Assembly: GCA_024123955.1 (NCBI GenBank)
Contig: CP099652.1
Span: forward strand, 5,146,001 to 5,210,000
DNA length: 64,000 nt
Source of the DNA: Oxalobacteraceae bacterium OTU3CINTB1
Lineage (GTDB): Bacteria > Pseudomonadota > Gammaproteobacteria > Burkholderiales > Burkholderiaceae_D
Direction of reading: 5' to 3'
Shown here: positions 1 to 8,069 of the stretch, one piece after another
Numbering within the stretch: position 1 is the stretch's first letter
Layout: each line of letters starts with the position of its first letter
Translations under genes and position numbers: made by a program
The notes under the pieces: model-generated
Seen by the model: the letters and a program-made list of their open reading frames with translations, nothing else
Told to the model about the DNA's origin: nothing
Database searches by the model: none

Positions 1-306
1 GCCGAACACGTCCCAGAAGGTGACCGGGCAGCCGGCCCACTGCGGCGTCTCCAGCTTGAGCGCGGCCAGGCGCGCGCCCATCTTCTCGCTTGGCGCGCCG
101 GCCTTGGCGATGCCGGACAGGTCGCCCTTGACGTCGGCCATGAAGACCGGCACGCCGATCTCCGACAGCGACTGCGCGATCTTCTGCAAGGTCACGGTCT
201 TGCCGGTGCCGGTGGCGCCGGTGATGCAGCCGTGGCGGTTGACCAGGTTGGACAGCATGTCCAGGGAAATGGTGTCGTTCTTCGCGATGGTAATCGGGGT
301 AGGCAT
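1..306 (-). CDS. HerA-like ATPase (DUF853), N-terminal part only
   Basis: The reading frame starts at 306 (ATG, MPTPITIAKND) and runs off the left edge of the window, so only about the first 102 residues are visible. A Walker A motif, GATGTGKTVT, lies near residue 30, and FMADVKGDLSGIAKAG follows. This is the typical opening of the DUF853 / HerA-C-terminal-like P-loop ATPase family (YjgR type). The family is predicted to be DNA-translocating or helicase-like, but its cellular role is poorly defined. It is transcribed leftwards, like the diguanylate cyclase gene upstream of it, with 62 bases between them. The family call is firm; the function is not known from this fragment. Confidence 0.85.
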   Translation of the reverse strand, partial: MPTPITIAKNDTISLDMLSNLVNRHGCITGATGTGKTVTLQKIAQSLSEIGVPVFMADVKGDLSGIAKAGAPSEKMGARLAALKLETPQWAGCPVTFWDVFG

Positions 307-368
307 GGTCGTCCTGCTGCGGGATGATAGGAAAAACCATCATACCTCAACCGTTCCCGCTGGTGGCC

Positions 369-2000
369 TCAGCCCGTGCGGCGCAGCGCCAGCACGCGGG
401 CGTCGTGGTGGACATTGATGGCGTAACCATTGCGCCCGGCGCTTTTGACGCCGTACAGCGCCTGGTCGGCCGCATGCATCAAGCCCTCCGGCGTGGCGCT
501 CGGGTCGTTGCTGATGGCGATGCCGACGCTGGTGGTCACGCGCAGCCCCGGGCCGCCGACCTCGCCGAAATGGAAGGGCGCGGCCATCGCCTCGACGATC
601 TTGTCGCCGAGCGGCGCGCCCTCCGCGGCGGAGCCGAGCTGCTCGAACACGATGACGAACTCGTCGCCGGCCAGCCGCGCCACGGTGTCGCTGCGGCGCA
701 CCAAGCCGTTCAACCGGCGGGAGAACTCGATCAGCACGGCGTCGCCGACGCCATGGCCGTAGGTGTCGTTGATCTGCTTGAATTTATCGATATCCAGGAA
801 GGCCAGGCCCACATAGCTGCCGGCGCGCCCGGCGCGCGCGATCGCCGCCGGCAGCAACTGGTCGAACATGCGCCGGTTGTTGGCGCCGGTGAGCGGGTCG
901 GTGCTGGCCAGGCGCTGCATCGCGTCCTGCGCCTCCTGACGCTGGCGCGACAGCAAGTGCAGCGCGCGGCTCAGCGTGCCGAACTCGTCGCGCCGCTCGC
1001 TGGCGAACACGTCGATATCGGCGACCCCGGAATTGATCGACTCGACTTGTTTGTGCAAGTGCGCCAGCGGCTGCATCAAGGCCTTGGTCAAGACCCAGCC
1101 GAAGAACGCGGCCAGCGCGGTGATCATCGACGCCGCCGCCAGCGCGCGCCCGCGCACCGCCGCCATCGGCGCAAAGGCGTTGCGGATCGGGTAGACGGCG
1201 GCGATGGTCCAATCGACCTTGCGCAGCAGCGTGTGCGCCACCAGCACCGGGGTGTCGTCGTCGAGCACGTCGTCGCGCCAGCCCTCGGGACGGTGCAGCA
1301 CGGCCTGGCCGAGCGCGCCGTCCGGGTCCAGCCGGGTCAGCACGCGGGCCTTGTCGGGATGATGGATGATGGTGCCGTCGGCGCCGACGATGAACAGATA
1401 ACCCTGGCCGCGGTGCAGCGAGTCGAGATAGTCGGAGAAAGACGGGCGCAGCAGGTCGATCGCGCCGAGCAGCACCATGATGACGTTGCCCTGCTCGTCC
1501 TCGACCGGCTGGGTGACGGCGATCACCGGCTTGCCCGACAGCGCGCTGACGAACGGCGCCGAGACCACGCCCTCGCGCGCGGCCAGCGTATCCTTGAAAT
1601 ACTGCCGTCCGGCGACGTTGATGCGGCGCGTATTGCGGCTGTTCAAGCTGGCGATGAGATTGCCCTGGACGTCGAACGCGGTCACGTTGAAGAACTCGCC
1701 GCGCAGGCTCTCGCGCGACTCGAGCAAGCGCTGCACCTGCCCCGGCGCCGTGCCACGCTCGCGCATCTCTTCCATCAGCGAGAACAGCAACAGCTTTTTT
1801 GCCTTGAGATCGTTATCGATGTGGCCGGCCGCGCTGGTCAGCAGCGACAGTTGTTGTCTGGCGACACCTTCGCGCATTTCGGTCTCAGCAATCAGCAGCG
1901 ACACGCCGCCAGCGCCGAGCGCGGCGAGCATCACCATCGCCGTCACCAGCATGGCGATCTTGAAATTAAAACTCTGGATGATGCGGGCCACTGGTTTCAT
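369..2000 (-). CDS. Membrane diguanylate cyclase with periplasmic Cache-type sensor
   Basis: A 543-residue protein predicted to make cyclic di-GMP from two GTP. It starts with MKPVARIIQSF and a transmembrane helix at about residues 13-37. A long periplasmic dCache-like region follows (about 40-270), then a second membrane helix, a HAMP-like linker and a C-terminal GGDEF domain beginning near TDPLTGANNRR. The active-site loop reads AGDEF instead of GGDEF, a variant known to be active in some enzymes. An RRSD inhibitory I-site sits five residues before it, so product inhibition is expected. An in-frame start at 2054 would add 18 residues with no hydrophobic character; 2000 was chosen because the membrane segment follows directly. 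Confidence 0.9.
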   Translation of the reverse strand: MKPVARIIQSFNFKIAMLVTAMVMLAALGAGGVSLLIAETEMREGVARQQLSLLTSAAGHIDNDLKAKKLLLFSLMEEMRERGTAPGQVQRLLESRESLRGEFFNVTAFDVQGNLIASLNSRNTRRINVAGRQYFKDTLAAREGVVSAPFVSALSGKPVIAVTQPVEDEQGNVIMVLLGAIDLLRPSFSDYLDSLHRGQGYLFIVGADGTIIHHPDKARVLTRLDPDGALGQAVLHRPEGWRDDVLDDDTPVLVAHTLLRKVDWTIAAVYPIRNAFAPMAAVRGRALAAASMITALAAFFGWVLTKALMQPLAHLHKQVESINSGVADIDVFASERRDEFGTLSRALHLLSRQRQEAQDAMQRLASTDPLTGANNRRMFDQLLPAAIARAGRAGSYVGLAFLDIDKFKQINDTYGHGVGDAVLIEFSRRLNGLVRRSDTVARLAGDEFVIVFEQLGSAAEGAPLGDKIVEAMAAPFHFGEVGGPGLRVTTSVGIAISNDPSATPEGLMHAADQALYGVKSAGRNGYAINVHHDARVLALRRTG

Positions 2001-2208
2001 GTCGGTCTCTGCCACACCATGCGCGGGGAGCGCGTGGCTACGAGTGTCCGGCACGGTCTGGGCCAGGGGAAGGACGCGGGCGGGAATCGGGCTCCAACGT
2101 CAATCGGACGAGTCTATACCATTTTTATAAGTTCCACAAAGTAATTAAGTTGCATATCAACCACAATCGGGATGCAGCAGCGGTGACCGGCGCCGGGGGT
2201 TTCCAGAT

Positions 2209-2514
2209 TTACTGGAAGACCGGCCGGAAGAAGCTGCGCTCGTAGCTGACGATGCAGCGAGTTTCTTCTGCGTATTTGAAAGCGGCCTCGCACTCGGCGT
2301 CATCCTGCGACTTGATCCGGTATTCTTCATAGGCAGCGAGCGAGGGGAACGTGAACATCGCCAGGGCGACGTTGTTGGCGCCCTCCGACGGCAGAAAATA
2401 TCCATGATGCCGACCGCCGAACTTCTCAACCAACGGTATCCAGATTTTCCCGTAGTGCTCAAATTCCTTGAGTTTGTATGGATCGATGACGTAACGCAGA
2501 TAGCAGGTAACCAT
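2209..2514 (-). CDS. NIPSNAP family protein
   Basis: A protein of about 101 residues starting MVTCYLRYVIDPYKLKEFEHYG. The pattern Y-x-x-R-x-x-x-D-P-x-K-L-x-x-F with a later RHHGYFLPSEG segment is typical of bacterial NIPSNAP proteins, small ferredoxin-fold proteins of unclear biochemical role. An earlier TTG at 2544 is possible, but ATG 2514 gives the usual NIPSNAP N-terminus. The upstream spacer is AT-rich, with no obvious strong ribosome site. It lies downstream of tssG on the same strand with about 100 bases between them and shows no functional link to secretion. Confidence 0.85.
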   Translation of the reverse strand: MVTCYLRYVIDPYKLKEFEHYGKIWIPLVEKFGGRHHGYFLPSEGANNVALAMFTFPSLAAYEEYRIKSQDDAECEAAFKYAEETRCIVSYERSFFRPVFQ

Positions 2515-2615
2515 TGATATATTTAAGTGAGTATCGAAGGCCAACTATAATATAAAGAAGGCAATCCGAAAACTTTTTGTCCAGGTCACTTCGCACTTGT
2601 AGACTGCGCCGCGCC

Positions 2616-3602
2616 TCACGTCCGCAGCACATACATCAAATCCTCGCGATCCTGCCCTGGCGGCTGGCTGTAGAGGCAAGCGTCCACGCCCAGCCGCGCG
2701 CCATTGGCCTCGTCCAGGCTGAAGCCGCGCACATCCTGCGCGCGCTGGATCAGGTGCACTTCGTAGCACATGTCCACGCCACATTGCAGCGCTAGCATCG
2801 CCGCCAGTCGCAGCGCGCCGCTGTTGCCGGGCAGGAAGCGGTCGTACGCTTCACGGTCCAGCGGTCCGATCCGCAACCGCACGCGCGCGTCGCAACGATA
2901 CAGCCGATGGCCCAGCAACACGCCGCCGCCGAGATCGACATTCGCCATGCCCAGCCGGGCCTGGTCGCCTGCGGGCAAGTCCTGCCACTCGCCCACCAGT
3001 TGCTCCACGGCGAACGGCACGTCGAAGTACTCCGCGTACATGCCGGCCATCAGCGGCGCCGAGACCGCCCTGCTGCGGATCTGCATCGCATAGAACGCCA
3101 GCGTTTCGCGCTCGATGGTGTCGCCGGCGGCGGCGCAAGGCGCGCCCGACAGCGAAGTCAGCATGCGCAGGAAGGCGTCGTCGCCGTCGGGCGTGGTCAT
3201 ACACTCCGGCCGATGCCGGGCCCACGCCTCGTAGAACATGTCCAGCGCGCGATGCGAGAACATGTCGAGAAACGCCCTCGGTCCGCCGTCGCTGTTGCCT
3301 TTCTCGTGGCGGTTGATGCGCTCCGAATAGTGCAGCGGCAAGCTGCCCTGGCTACCCAGCAAGCCCATGAACGCGGGCGTGATGCGGATGCCCTTGTCGT
3401 CGCTGCTGACGTTGTCGATCTGGCTGGGCGGAAAGCCCAACGACAGCCGGTTGCGGAAGCGCACGTCGCTCAAACCGGCGCCGCCCTCCCGTTGCCGCGC
3501 CAGCGCGATCAACCGCACCGCCTGGAAGAATTCGAAGCGGTGGGGTTCGGCCAGCAGCTCGCCGATCAGGCCAGGCTCAACGCGCCGTTGCGGGGCAGGC
3601 AT
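2616..3602 (-). CDS. tssG: Type VI secretion baseplate protein TssG (ImpH/VasB)
   Basis: A 328-residue protein starting MPAPQRRVEPGLIGELLAEP after a clear AAGGAGT ribosome site. The FEFFQAVRLI segment near the N-terminus, RFRNRLSLGFPPSQI and the FMGLLGSQGSLPLHYSE block are hallmark TssG sequences. TssG joins TssE, TssF and TssK in the baseplate wedge of the type VI machine in the cytoplasm. Its start lies inside the end of tssF (37-base overlap), so the two are translationally coupled. The frame is open further upstream, but that extension only mirrors tssF in another frame. No other tss gene follows. Confidence 0.93.
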   Translation of the reverse strand: MPAPQRRVEPGLIGELLAEPHRFEFFQAVRLIALARQREGGAGLSDVRFRNRLSLGFPPSQIDNVSSDDKGIRITPAFMGLLGSQGSLPLHYSERINRHEKGNSDGGPRAFLDMFSHRALDMFYEAWARHRPECMTTPDGDDAFLRMLTSLSGAPCAAAGDTIERETLAFYAMQIRSRAVSAPLMAGMYAEYFDVPFAVEQLVGEWQDLPAGDQARLGMANVDLGGGVLLGHRLYRCDARVRLRIGPLDREAYDRFLPGNSGALRLAAMLALQCGVDMCYEVHLIQRAQDVRGFSLDEANGARLGVDACLYSQPPGQDREDLMYVLRT

Positions 3603-5419
3603 CGCAGTAACTCCTTTCCATTGACGCTGGAGACTATCACCAGCTGGGTGTAACTGTTCAGATGAACGTGCAGGCCAAACAGATAATCGAGCAGCTGCGC
3701 GAACATATGCAGCCCGGTGCCGGCGTACGCCTCCTCGTCCAGGGTGACCGTCACCTCGGTGCCGCGCAGGGTCGCGCTGCCTTGCGCTTGCCGCACCAGC
3801 CTGGTCGAGGGCCGGTGCGACAGGCCGGCGATGCCGTCGATCTGCCGCTGGGATACGGCGTTGTCCCGCCGCGCGTACAGCCGCAGCATCTGCGTCAGCG
3901 CCGGCAAGCCTTCGTGCGTCAGCGTGCGGTGGTTGAGCGCCAGATGGCTGATCAGTCCCCACTGGCCATTGCCGTTCGCGCTCAGCCGGTACGAGGTGGT
4001 CGGCCGGCGCAGCACGCGGATCGGCAAGCCGCCGGCGGCCGCCTCCATGGCCAGGTCGCCGCGTGGCCGTCCGTATTCCATGTGGTGCGGCAGGTCGCGA
4101 TTGGTGCAGGTGACGCGCACCGACGCCGTGGCCGGCTGGTTGCGCAACGGCGAAAAGTCATGGTCGATCAAGGTCAGCGAAAAGTCGTGGCCGGCGCCGC
4201 TGGCGGCCAGCGCCTCATCGCGGCCGGCCAGCCAGTAGCGGCCCTTGCGGCTGGGCGCGCCGCCATGGCGCAGCGAGTAGTAGGGAAAGAACTCGGTCAC
4301 GCTGTCGCCTTGTGGGGCCGGCCGCACCAGGTGCACCGAGTCGACGCTGTAGATCTCGCTGCCGCTGCCGGGCAGTTGGTCGGGCATCAAGGGATAGCTG
4401 CTGAGCGCATGGGTGACGCGGATCGGCGTGGCCGGCTGCGTGTACAGGTTGACAATGGGCGTGCAGCCGAGCACCAGGTTGTCCGCCAGCAGCGCGCGCA
4501 GGATGCGCGCGGCGGGCATGTCGGGCCGGCAGCCGGTCAGCGCCAGCCGCAAGGTCAGCCGGGCGCAGCAGGCGGGAACATCGGCCAGTACCGCGTCCAG
4601 GTCGATGTCGAAGAAGTCGAATTTTTCGGGAAAGGCGAAGTACTCGGCAAGCAAACGGTAGCCGCCGTGCTCGGAGGCGGCCGCAGGCAGCAGCGCATCG
4701 TCGTCGGCAAAGCCAACCGGGGCGATGGGCGACCCGGACAACACCTGCCATTGCCCGTCGGCTTCCACGCAGGCGCCGGCGACGCGCATGAACAGCGTGT
4801 CGCGCAAGGCGGCGCGCAGCGACGCTTCGCCGTCGATGAACACCCTCAGCTTCGACAGTCCGGCCAATGCCTGGCCAAGCGCGCAGCCGGCACTTTCCAG
4901 CGTGAGGCAAATGGCCGCGCCGGCATCCGCCGGTAGCGGCAAGCCCGGCGGCACCTCGATGTGCGGCTCGAACCAAGCGGCGCCGATCGCCACCGGCGCG
5001 ACGGCCACGTCGTAGGCCGTGCGGAAGCGGCACGCCACCCTCGCCTGTCCCAGCGCCGTCATCGGCGTGCCGCGCGGCACCGTAATTGGCACCATCGTGA
5101 CGCCGGCGCTCTCGCCGGCCCTGGCGCCGCCGTGGTCGATGCGCGCGACCGAGCACGACGGCATCGGCCTCAGGTAATGCGGGTACAGCATGCCGAGCAG
5201 CGCTTCGGTGAAGCCGGCATAGCCGTCGTCGAGCAGCTTGCCGACGCGCGCGTTGAGCACGGCGCCGCCCTGGATCAGGCGGTCGACGTGCGGATCGGCG
5301 CCGCCCTCGCCGCCCGTCCCCAGGCTGCCGGCCAGCTTGGGATAGCGTCCGGCAAACTCGGCGCCGGCCTGCCGCAGCAGGCCCAATTCACGTTCGACAT
5401 ACGGCAGCAATTTTTCCAT
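3566..5419 (-). CDS. tssF: Type VI secretion baseplate protein TssF (ImpG/VasA)
   Basis: A 617-residue protein starting MEKLLPYVERELGLLRQAG, followed by FAGRYPKLAGSL and the LLDDGYAGFTEALLGMLYPHYLRPMPS block, all characteristic of TssF. The C-terminal HMFAQLLDYLFGLHVHLNSYTQL segment is also typical. It is a structural subunit of the type VI baseplate wedge and partners with TssG, encoded immediately downstream with overlap. A TTG at 5527 would add 36 residues that do not look like TssF, so ATG 5419 was chosen. It is the first gene of its transcript: the next gene upstream is divergent, and no tssE, tssK, sheath or hcp gene is in the window. Confidence 0.93.
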   Translation of the reverse strand: MEKLLPYVERELGLLRQAGAEFAGRYPKLAGSLGTGGEGGADPHVDRLIQGGAVLNARVGKLLDDGYAGFTEALLGMLYPHYLRPMPSCSVARIDHGGARAGESAGVTMVPITVPRGTPMTALGQARVACRFRTAYDVAVAPVAIGAAWFEPHIEVPPGLPLPADAGAAICLTLESAGCALGQALAGLSKLRVFIDGEASLRAALRDTLFMRVAGACVEADGQWQVLSGSPIAPVGFADDDALLPAAASEHGGYRLLAEYFAFPEKFDFFDIDLDAVLADVPACCARLTLRLALTGCRPDMPAARILRALLADNLVLGCTPIVNLYTQPATPIRVTHALSSYPLMPDQLPGSGSEIYSVDSVHLVRPAPQGDSVTEFFPYYSLRHGGAPSRKGRYWLAGRDEALAASGAGHDFSLTLIDHDFSPLRNQPATASVRVTCTNRDLPHHMEYGRPRGDLAMEAAAGGLPIRVLRRPTTSYRLSANGNGQWGLISHLALNHRTLTHEGLPALTQMLRLYARRDNAVSQRQIDGIAGLSHRPSTRLVRQAQGSATLRGTEVTVTLDEEAYAGTGLHMFAQLLDYLFGLHVHLNSYTQLVIVSSVNGKELLRCLPRNGALSLA

Positions 5420-5674
5420 CGTGGCATCCGTGACAACCCGTGCGCCCCCAGCCGTGATGGCGATGGTCGAACCGCACAGGCTGTCGATCATCGCATTGCT
5501 GCGGATGAACTTATTGACATGCAGCAATAACGAGGCGCCATGTCGCTAGTCCCGCAACACTTAGCGCAGTCGCTTGCGCGGCCACAATTCGCCCGCCCCG
5601 GATAGCTCTACTCTGTGAATTCCTCTTTATTTTTCACCATATTTTTTCACCATAACTAGACAGGGATGAGCGAC
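5420..5674. promoter_or_regulatory. Divergent region between tssF and effector-like gene
   Basis: About 250 bases separate tssF (minus) from the effector-like gene (plus), so promoters for both should lie here. The stretch 5620-5660 is AT-rich, unlike its surroundings, and contains a short tandem repetition (TTTTTCACCATA twice, about 5631-5653) just ahead of the plus-strand start. An AGGGA ribosome site precedes ATG 5675. No confident -35/-10 pair was assigned. Confidence 0.5.
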
Positions 5675-6382
5675 ATGGCGACAGCGACGAAAGATGAGAA
5701 CCAGGAACTCTTTGAGCAGACGATCCATTCGCTCGAGGCGCAGCTTGCCAACGCCGGCGCCCATTTGACCATCGACGCCTCCGCCCGCATCGCCTACGCG
5801 CGCGAAATCAAGCTCATGGCGGACCGGCTGCGCACCGAGGCCTTCACCGGCAGGATCACCTGGGCCCAGGCGGCCGCGCAAGCCCAGCTAACCCGCAACA
5901 CCGTCATGACCATCATCCGTTCGCGCAGCACCTCGGTGGGGCGCGCGGTGGCGCAGCGCATCAAGGCGCGCGGCTACACGCTCAACGAACTGGTGGCCCG
6001 CCAGACCACCCGCATGTACGGCCCCGGCGCGACATTCTCCCGCCTGACCGCCTCGCAGCGCAACATCGTCTACGCCTCCATCGTCAGTTCCGCCGGCAAG
6101 TCCAATCCAGCCGTCACGCAAACGATGTCACGCCTGTCGTACGTGGGGCGCGGCGTGATCTTCGTGTCGCTGGGATTGTCGATCTACAACGTGACGACCT
6201 CCACCAACAAAGTGGCGGCGGCCGGCAAGGAAATCGCCGTCAACGGCGCAGGCATCGCCGGCGGCATGGCCGGCGGCGCGCTGGCCGGCCTGGCATGCGG
6301 CCCCGGCGCGCCGGTTTGCGTTACAGTGGGCGCTTTCGTCGGGGGCGCGCTGGCGGCCTTCGGCGTCAGCTCGATCTGGTGA
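5675..6382 (+). CDS. Candidate membrane-active type VI effector (glycine-zipper protein)
   Basis: A 235-residue protein with no signal peptide. Residues 1-110 are helical and polar with a helix-turn-like TWAQAAAQAQLTRNTV segment. The middle part (about 125-175) contains SSAGKSNPAVTQTMSRLSYVGRG and then a hydrophobic helix, VIFVSLGLSIYNV. The last 45 residues are very rich in small residues with GxxxG repeats (GAGIAGGMAGGALAGL, then VCVTVGAFVGGALAAFG), which is typical of membrane-inserting glycine zippers. Its position divergent to tssF and its close coupling to a small acidic partner suggest a pore-forming type VI effector; this is inference. Start 5675 was preferred over 5666 because AGGGA lies nine bases upstream. 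Confidence 0.6.
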   Translation: MATATKDENQELFEQTIHSLEAQLANAGAHLTIDASARIAYAREIKLMADRLRTEAFTGRITWAQAAAQAQLTRNTVMTIIRSRSTSVGRAVAQRIKARGYTLNELVARQTTRMYGPGATFSRLTASQRNIVYASIVSSAGKSNPAVTQTMSRLSYVGRGVIFVSLGLSIYNVTTSTNKVAAAGKEIAVNGAGIAGGMAGGALAGLACGPGAPVCVTVGAFVGGALAAFGVSSIW

Positions 6383-6387
6383 CCATC

Positions 6388-6849
6388 ATGAAACTGTTTT
6401 CGACAGACGACCTCTCGATCCGCCCCCGGCAGACCGCCGACGACCTGCCGCGCTGCGAACTCATACTCTATGGCGAAACCACGGGGAAAATCGTCGAGGG
6501 CGCGGTGCTGGAAGCGGCCGTGTGCTGGAAAGGCCACTTCCTGATCTTTCTGACCGACGACATCATTCACGAAGACACGTTGCGCATCTATCTGCTCGAT
6601 CCCCAGCTCGACATCGTCGACGCCGCGCGGCTGGGCGCGATGTACTCGACCGGCGCCTTCACTGCCTTGGAATTGGTCGAACCCAACATCATCCACTTCG
6701 ACTTCTTCGGCGCCACCACCTGGACCCTGGAGCTGCTCGACGAACAATCCTTCGCCTTGCCGATGGTGTCCGACCCCAAAGGCGTGACCCGGCCGTTTAA
6801 ACTGTCCTGCCGCTTCAAGCTGCACGGCGACCCGCAACCGGGTGATTGA
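6388..6849 (+). CDS. Small acidic protein, candidate immunity partner
   Basis: A 153-residue protein starting MKLFSTDDLSIRPRQTADD, five bases after the stop of the glycine-zipper gene, so the two must be co-transcribed. It has no signal peptide or membrane helix. It is acidic and appears rich in beta strands (CELILYGETTGKIVEGAVLEAAVCW, then HFDFFGATTWTLELLDE). I do not recognise a family. Placement directly behind a putative membrane toxin next to type VI genes makes an immunity or chaperone role the leading guess. A soluble immunity protein against a membrane-inserting toxin would be unusual, which weakens the idea or points to a chaperone. Confidence 0.55.
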   Translation: MKLFSTDDLSIRPRQTADDLPRCELILYGETTGKIVEGAVLEAAVCWKGHFLIFLTDDIIHEDTLRIYLLDPQLDIVDAARLGAMYSTGAFTALELVEPNIIHFDFFGATTWTLELLDEQSFALPMVSDPKGVTRPFKLSCRFKLHGDPQPGD

Positions 6850-7671
6850 TCAGCGGCGGAATTTCTTCGGCTGACGCTTGCGGGCGGCCGAGTTCTGATC
6901 CTGCAAGATCGCATCGACGCGCTCCGACGCTTCGCGCGACAGCTTTTGCGCCAATTCCGTGTCCGGGAAATACTCCGGCTGGCGATAGGCCAGCCAGGCG
7001 TAGGCCGAATACAGCCGGCAAGCGTCCTCCACCTCCTGCAAATTCATAAAGTGCAGCGGATTCTGCTCCGGCATGAGGCGCGTGATTTTCTTGTGCGCCA
7101 GCGCGGTGGCCCAGCCTTCCCACGCGTGCTGCAAGGTGTGCACCTTGGACGAGATCGGCACCAGCGACAGCGCGAACTTCTCCGCCACCGTCAACTGCAA
7201 GGTGTCGAGCCAGGCGGCCCGCTCGAACTGGTCCTCGGTGATGCGCGGATAAAAGAACCCGTCCGGCACATCGATGTTGTGCACGAAGCGCTTGAGCAGC
7301 TTGGCCAGCCCGTGTTCGTTGGTCACCGATGAAATCCGGTGCAAATGTTCCAACGTTGGCGCCACGGCAAAGCCGGTGGTTTTCAGCGGCACCGGCTTCT
7401 CCTGCAGCAGCGAGCGCATCACATTGTGCGTCTCGTTGTCGTAGCCGGCCACCAGGCCCTCCTCGTGCACGCCGAAGCGCCCGGCCCGGCCGGCGATCTG
7501 CCGCGCCAGCGCGGCGGGAATCTCTTCCTCTTCATATCCATTGTATTTAACGGACGTAGTCATCACGATGCGCGCAATTGGCATATTCAAGCCCATGGCG
7601 ATGGCATCCGTGCCGACCACCACATCGGCCGCGCCTTCGCGGAAGCGCTGGGCCTGCGCGCGCCGCACTTC
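6850..7671 (-). pseudogene. Suv3-like DExH helicase, N-terminal half missing
   Basis: About 273 codons match the C-terminal half of a Suv3/MgpS-type ATP-dependent helicase. Motif V (VVVGTDAIAMGLNMPIA), motif VI (QIAGRAGRFG) and a Suv3-like tail (PEYFPDTELAQKLSREASERVDAIL) are all present. Homology begins abruptly at EVRRAQAQRF. In intact relatives this is preceded by P-P and by helicase motifs I-IV, which are absent. Upstream sequence turns AT-rich, and the open frame continues to 7797 only by chance fusion. The DEAD-box ATPase half is nowhere in the window, so the gene was cut by insertion or rearrangement at about 7672. Confidence 0.88.
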
Positions 7672-8069
7672 GCAGGTTATAGACCACGAACTCTTAGATG
7701 AAACAAAAATACCTATAAAAATCAAACGGTTAGACTTCATCAAAGCGCCCCTTCGGCTAGACGGGGATATAACGACAAATTCCGCCACAACTTGCATATT
7801 GCAAGTTATAAATGCAGTTCCTCAATAGCTACCCGAAGTTCCACCAAAAAAAATATCATAGGCGATTCTTCATCAAGCACTTTGCCAGAGAATCACCTTT
7901 ATCCAAAAGGGATTTCCTACGAAAATCACAGAAAGAGTTCACACAATATTTTATAAAATAACCGACAAAACTTATGGAATTTATTTAGCACGCACGGCTT
8001 CAGAATTCGCGACTTGAGTAACGTCATTCGATATGGTTTAATTTCGCTTTACAGGGGCCGGCGAAAATC
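7672..8069 (+). other. Element terminal region, non-coding leader
   Basis: An AT-rich stretch of about 400 bases between the helicase break and the first recombinase gene. It would contain the recombination site (att or terminal sequence) at its left edge, around ATAACCTGCGAAGTG on the minus strand. I looked for a second copy of the junction sequence to the right and found only 8-base matches, which are not meaningful. Confidence 0.45.
8014..8042 (+). promoter_or_regulatory. Predicted sigma-70 promoter of the recombinase module
   Basis: TTGAGT (8014-8019) and TTTAAT (8037-8042) are separated by 17 bases, and the first recombinase start is 27 bases downstream. The match is good at both boxes but unproven. 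Confidence 0.5.

Noticed and set aside
324..2144. 606-codon plus-strand frame opposite the diguanylate cyclase
   Set aside because: It has no domain resemblance and a biased Ala/Arg/His/Gln composition. It mirrors the high-GC GGDEF gene on the other strand, which has clear motifs.
3603..3962. Upstream extension of the tssG frame
   Set aside because: The extra 120 codons lie wholly inside tssF in another frame, and a strong ribosome site marks the start at 3602.
3662..4936. 424-codon plus-strand frame opposite tssF
   Set aside because: Shadow of tssF in high-GC DNA; no ribosome site or motif.
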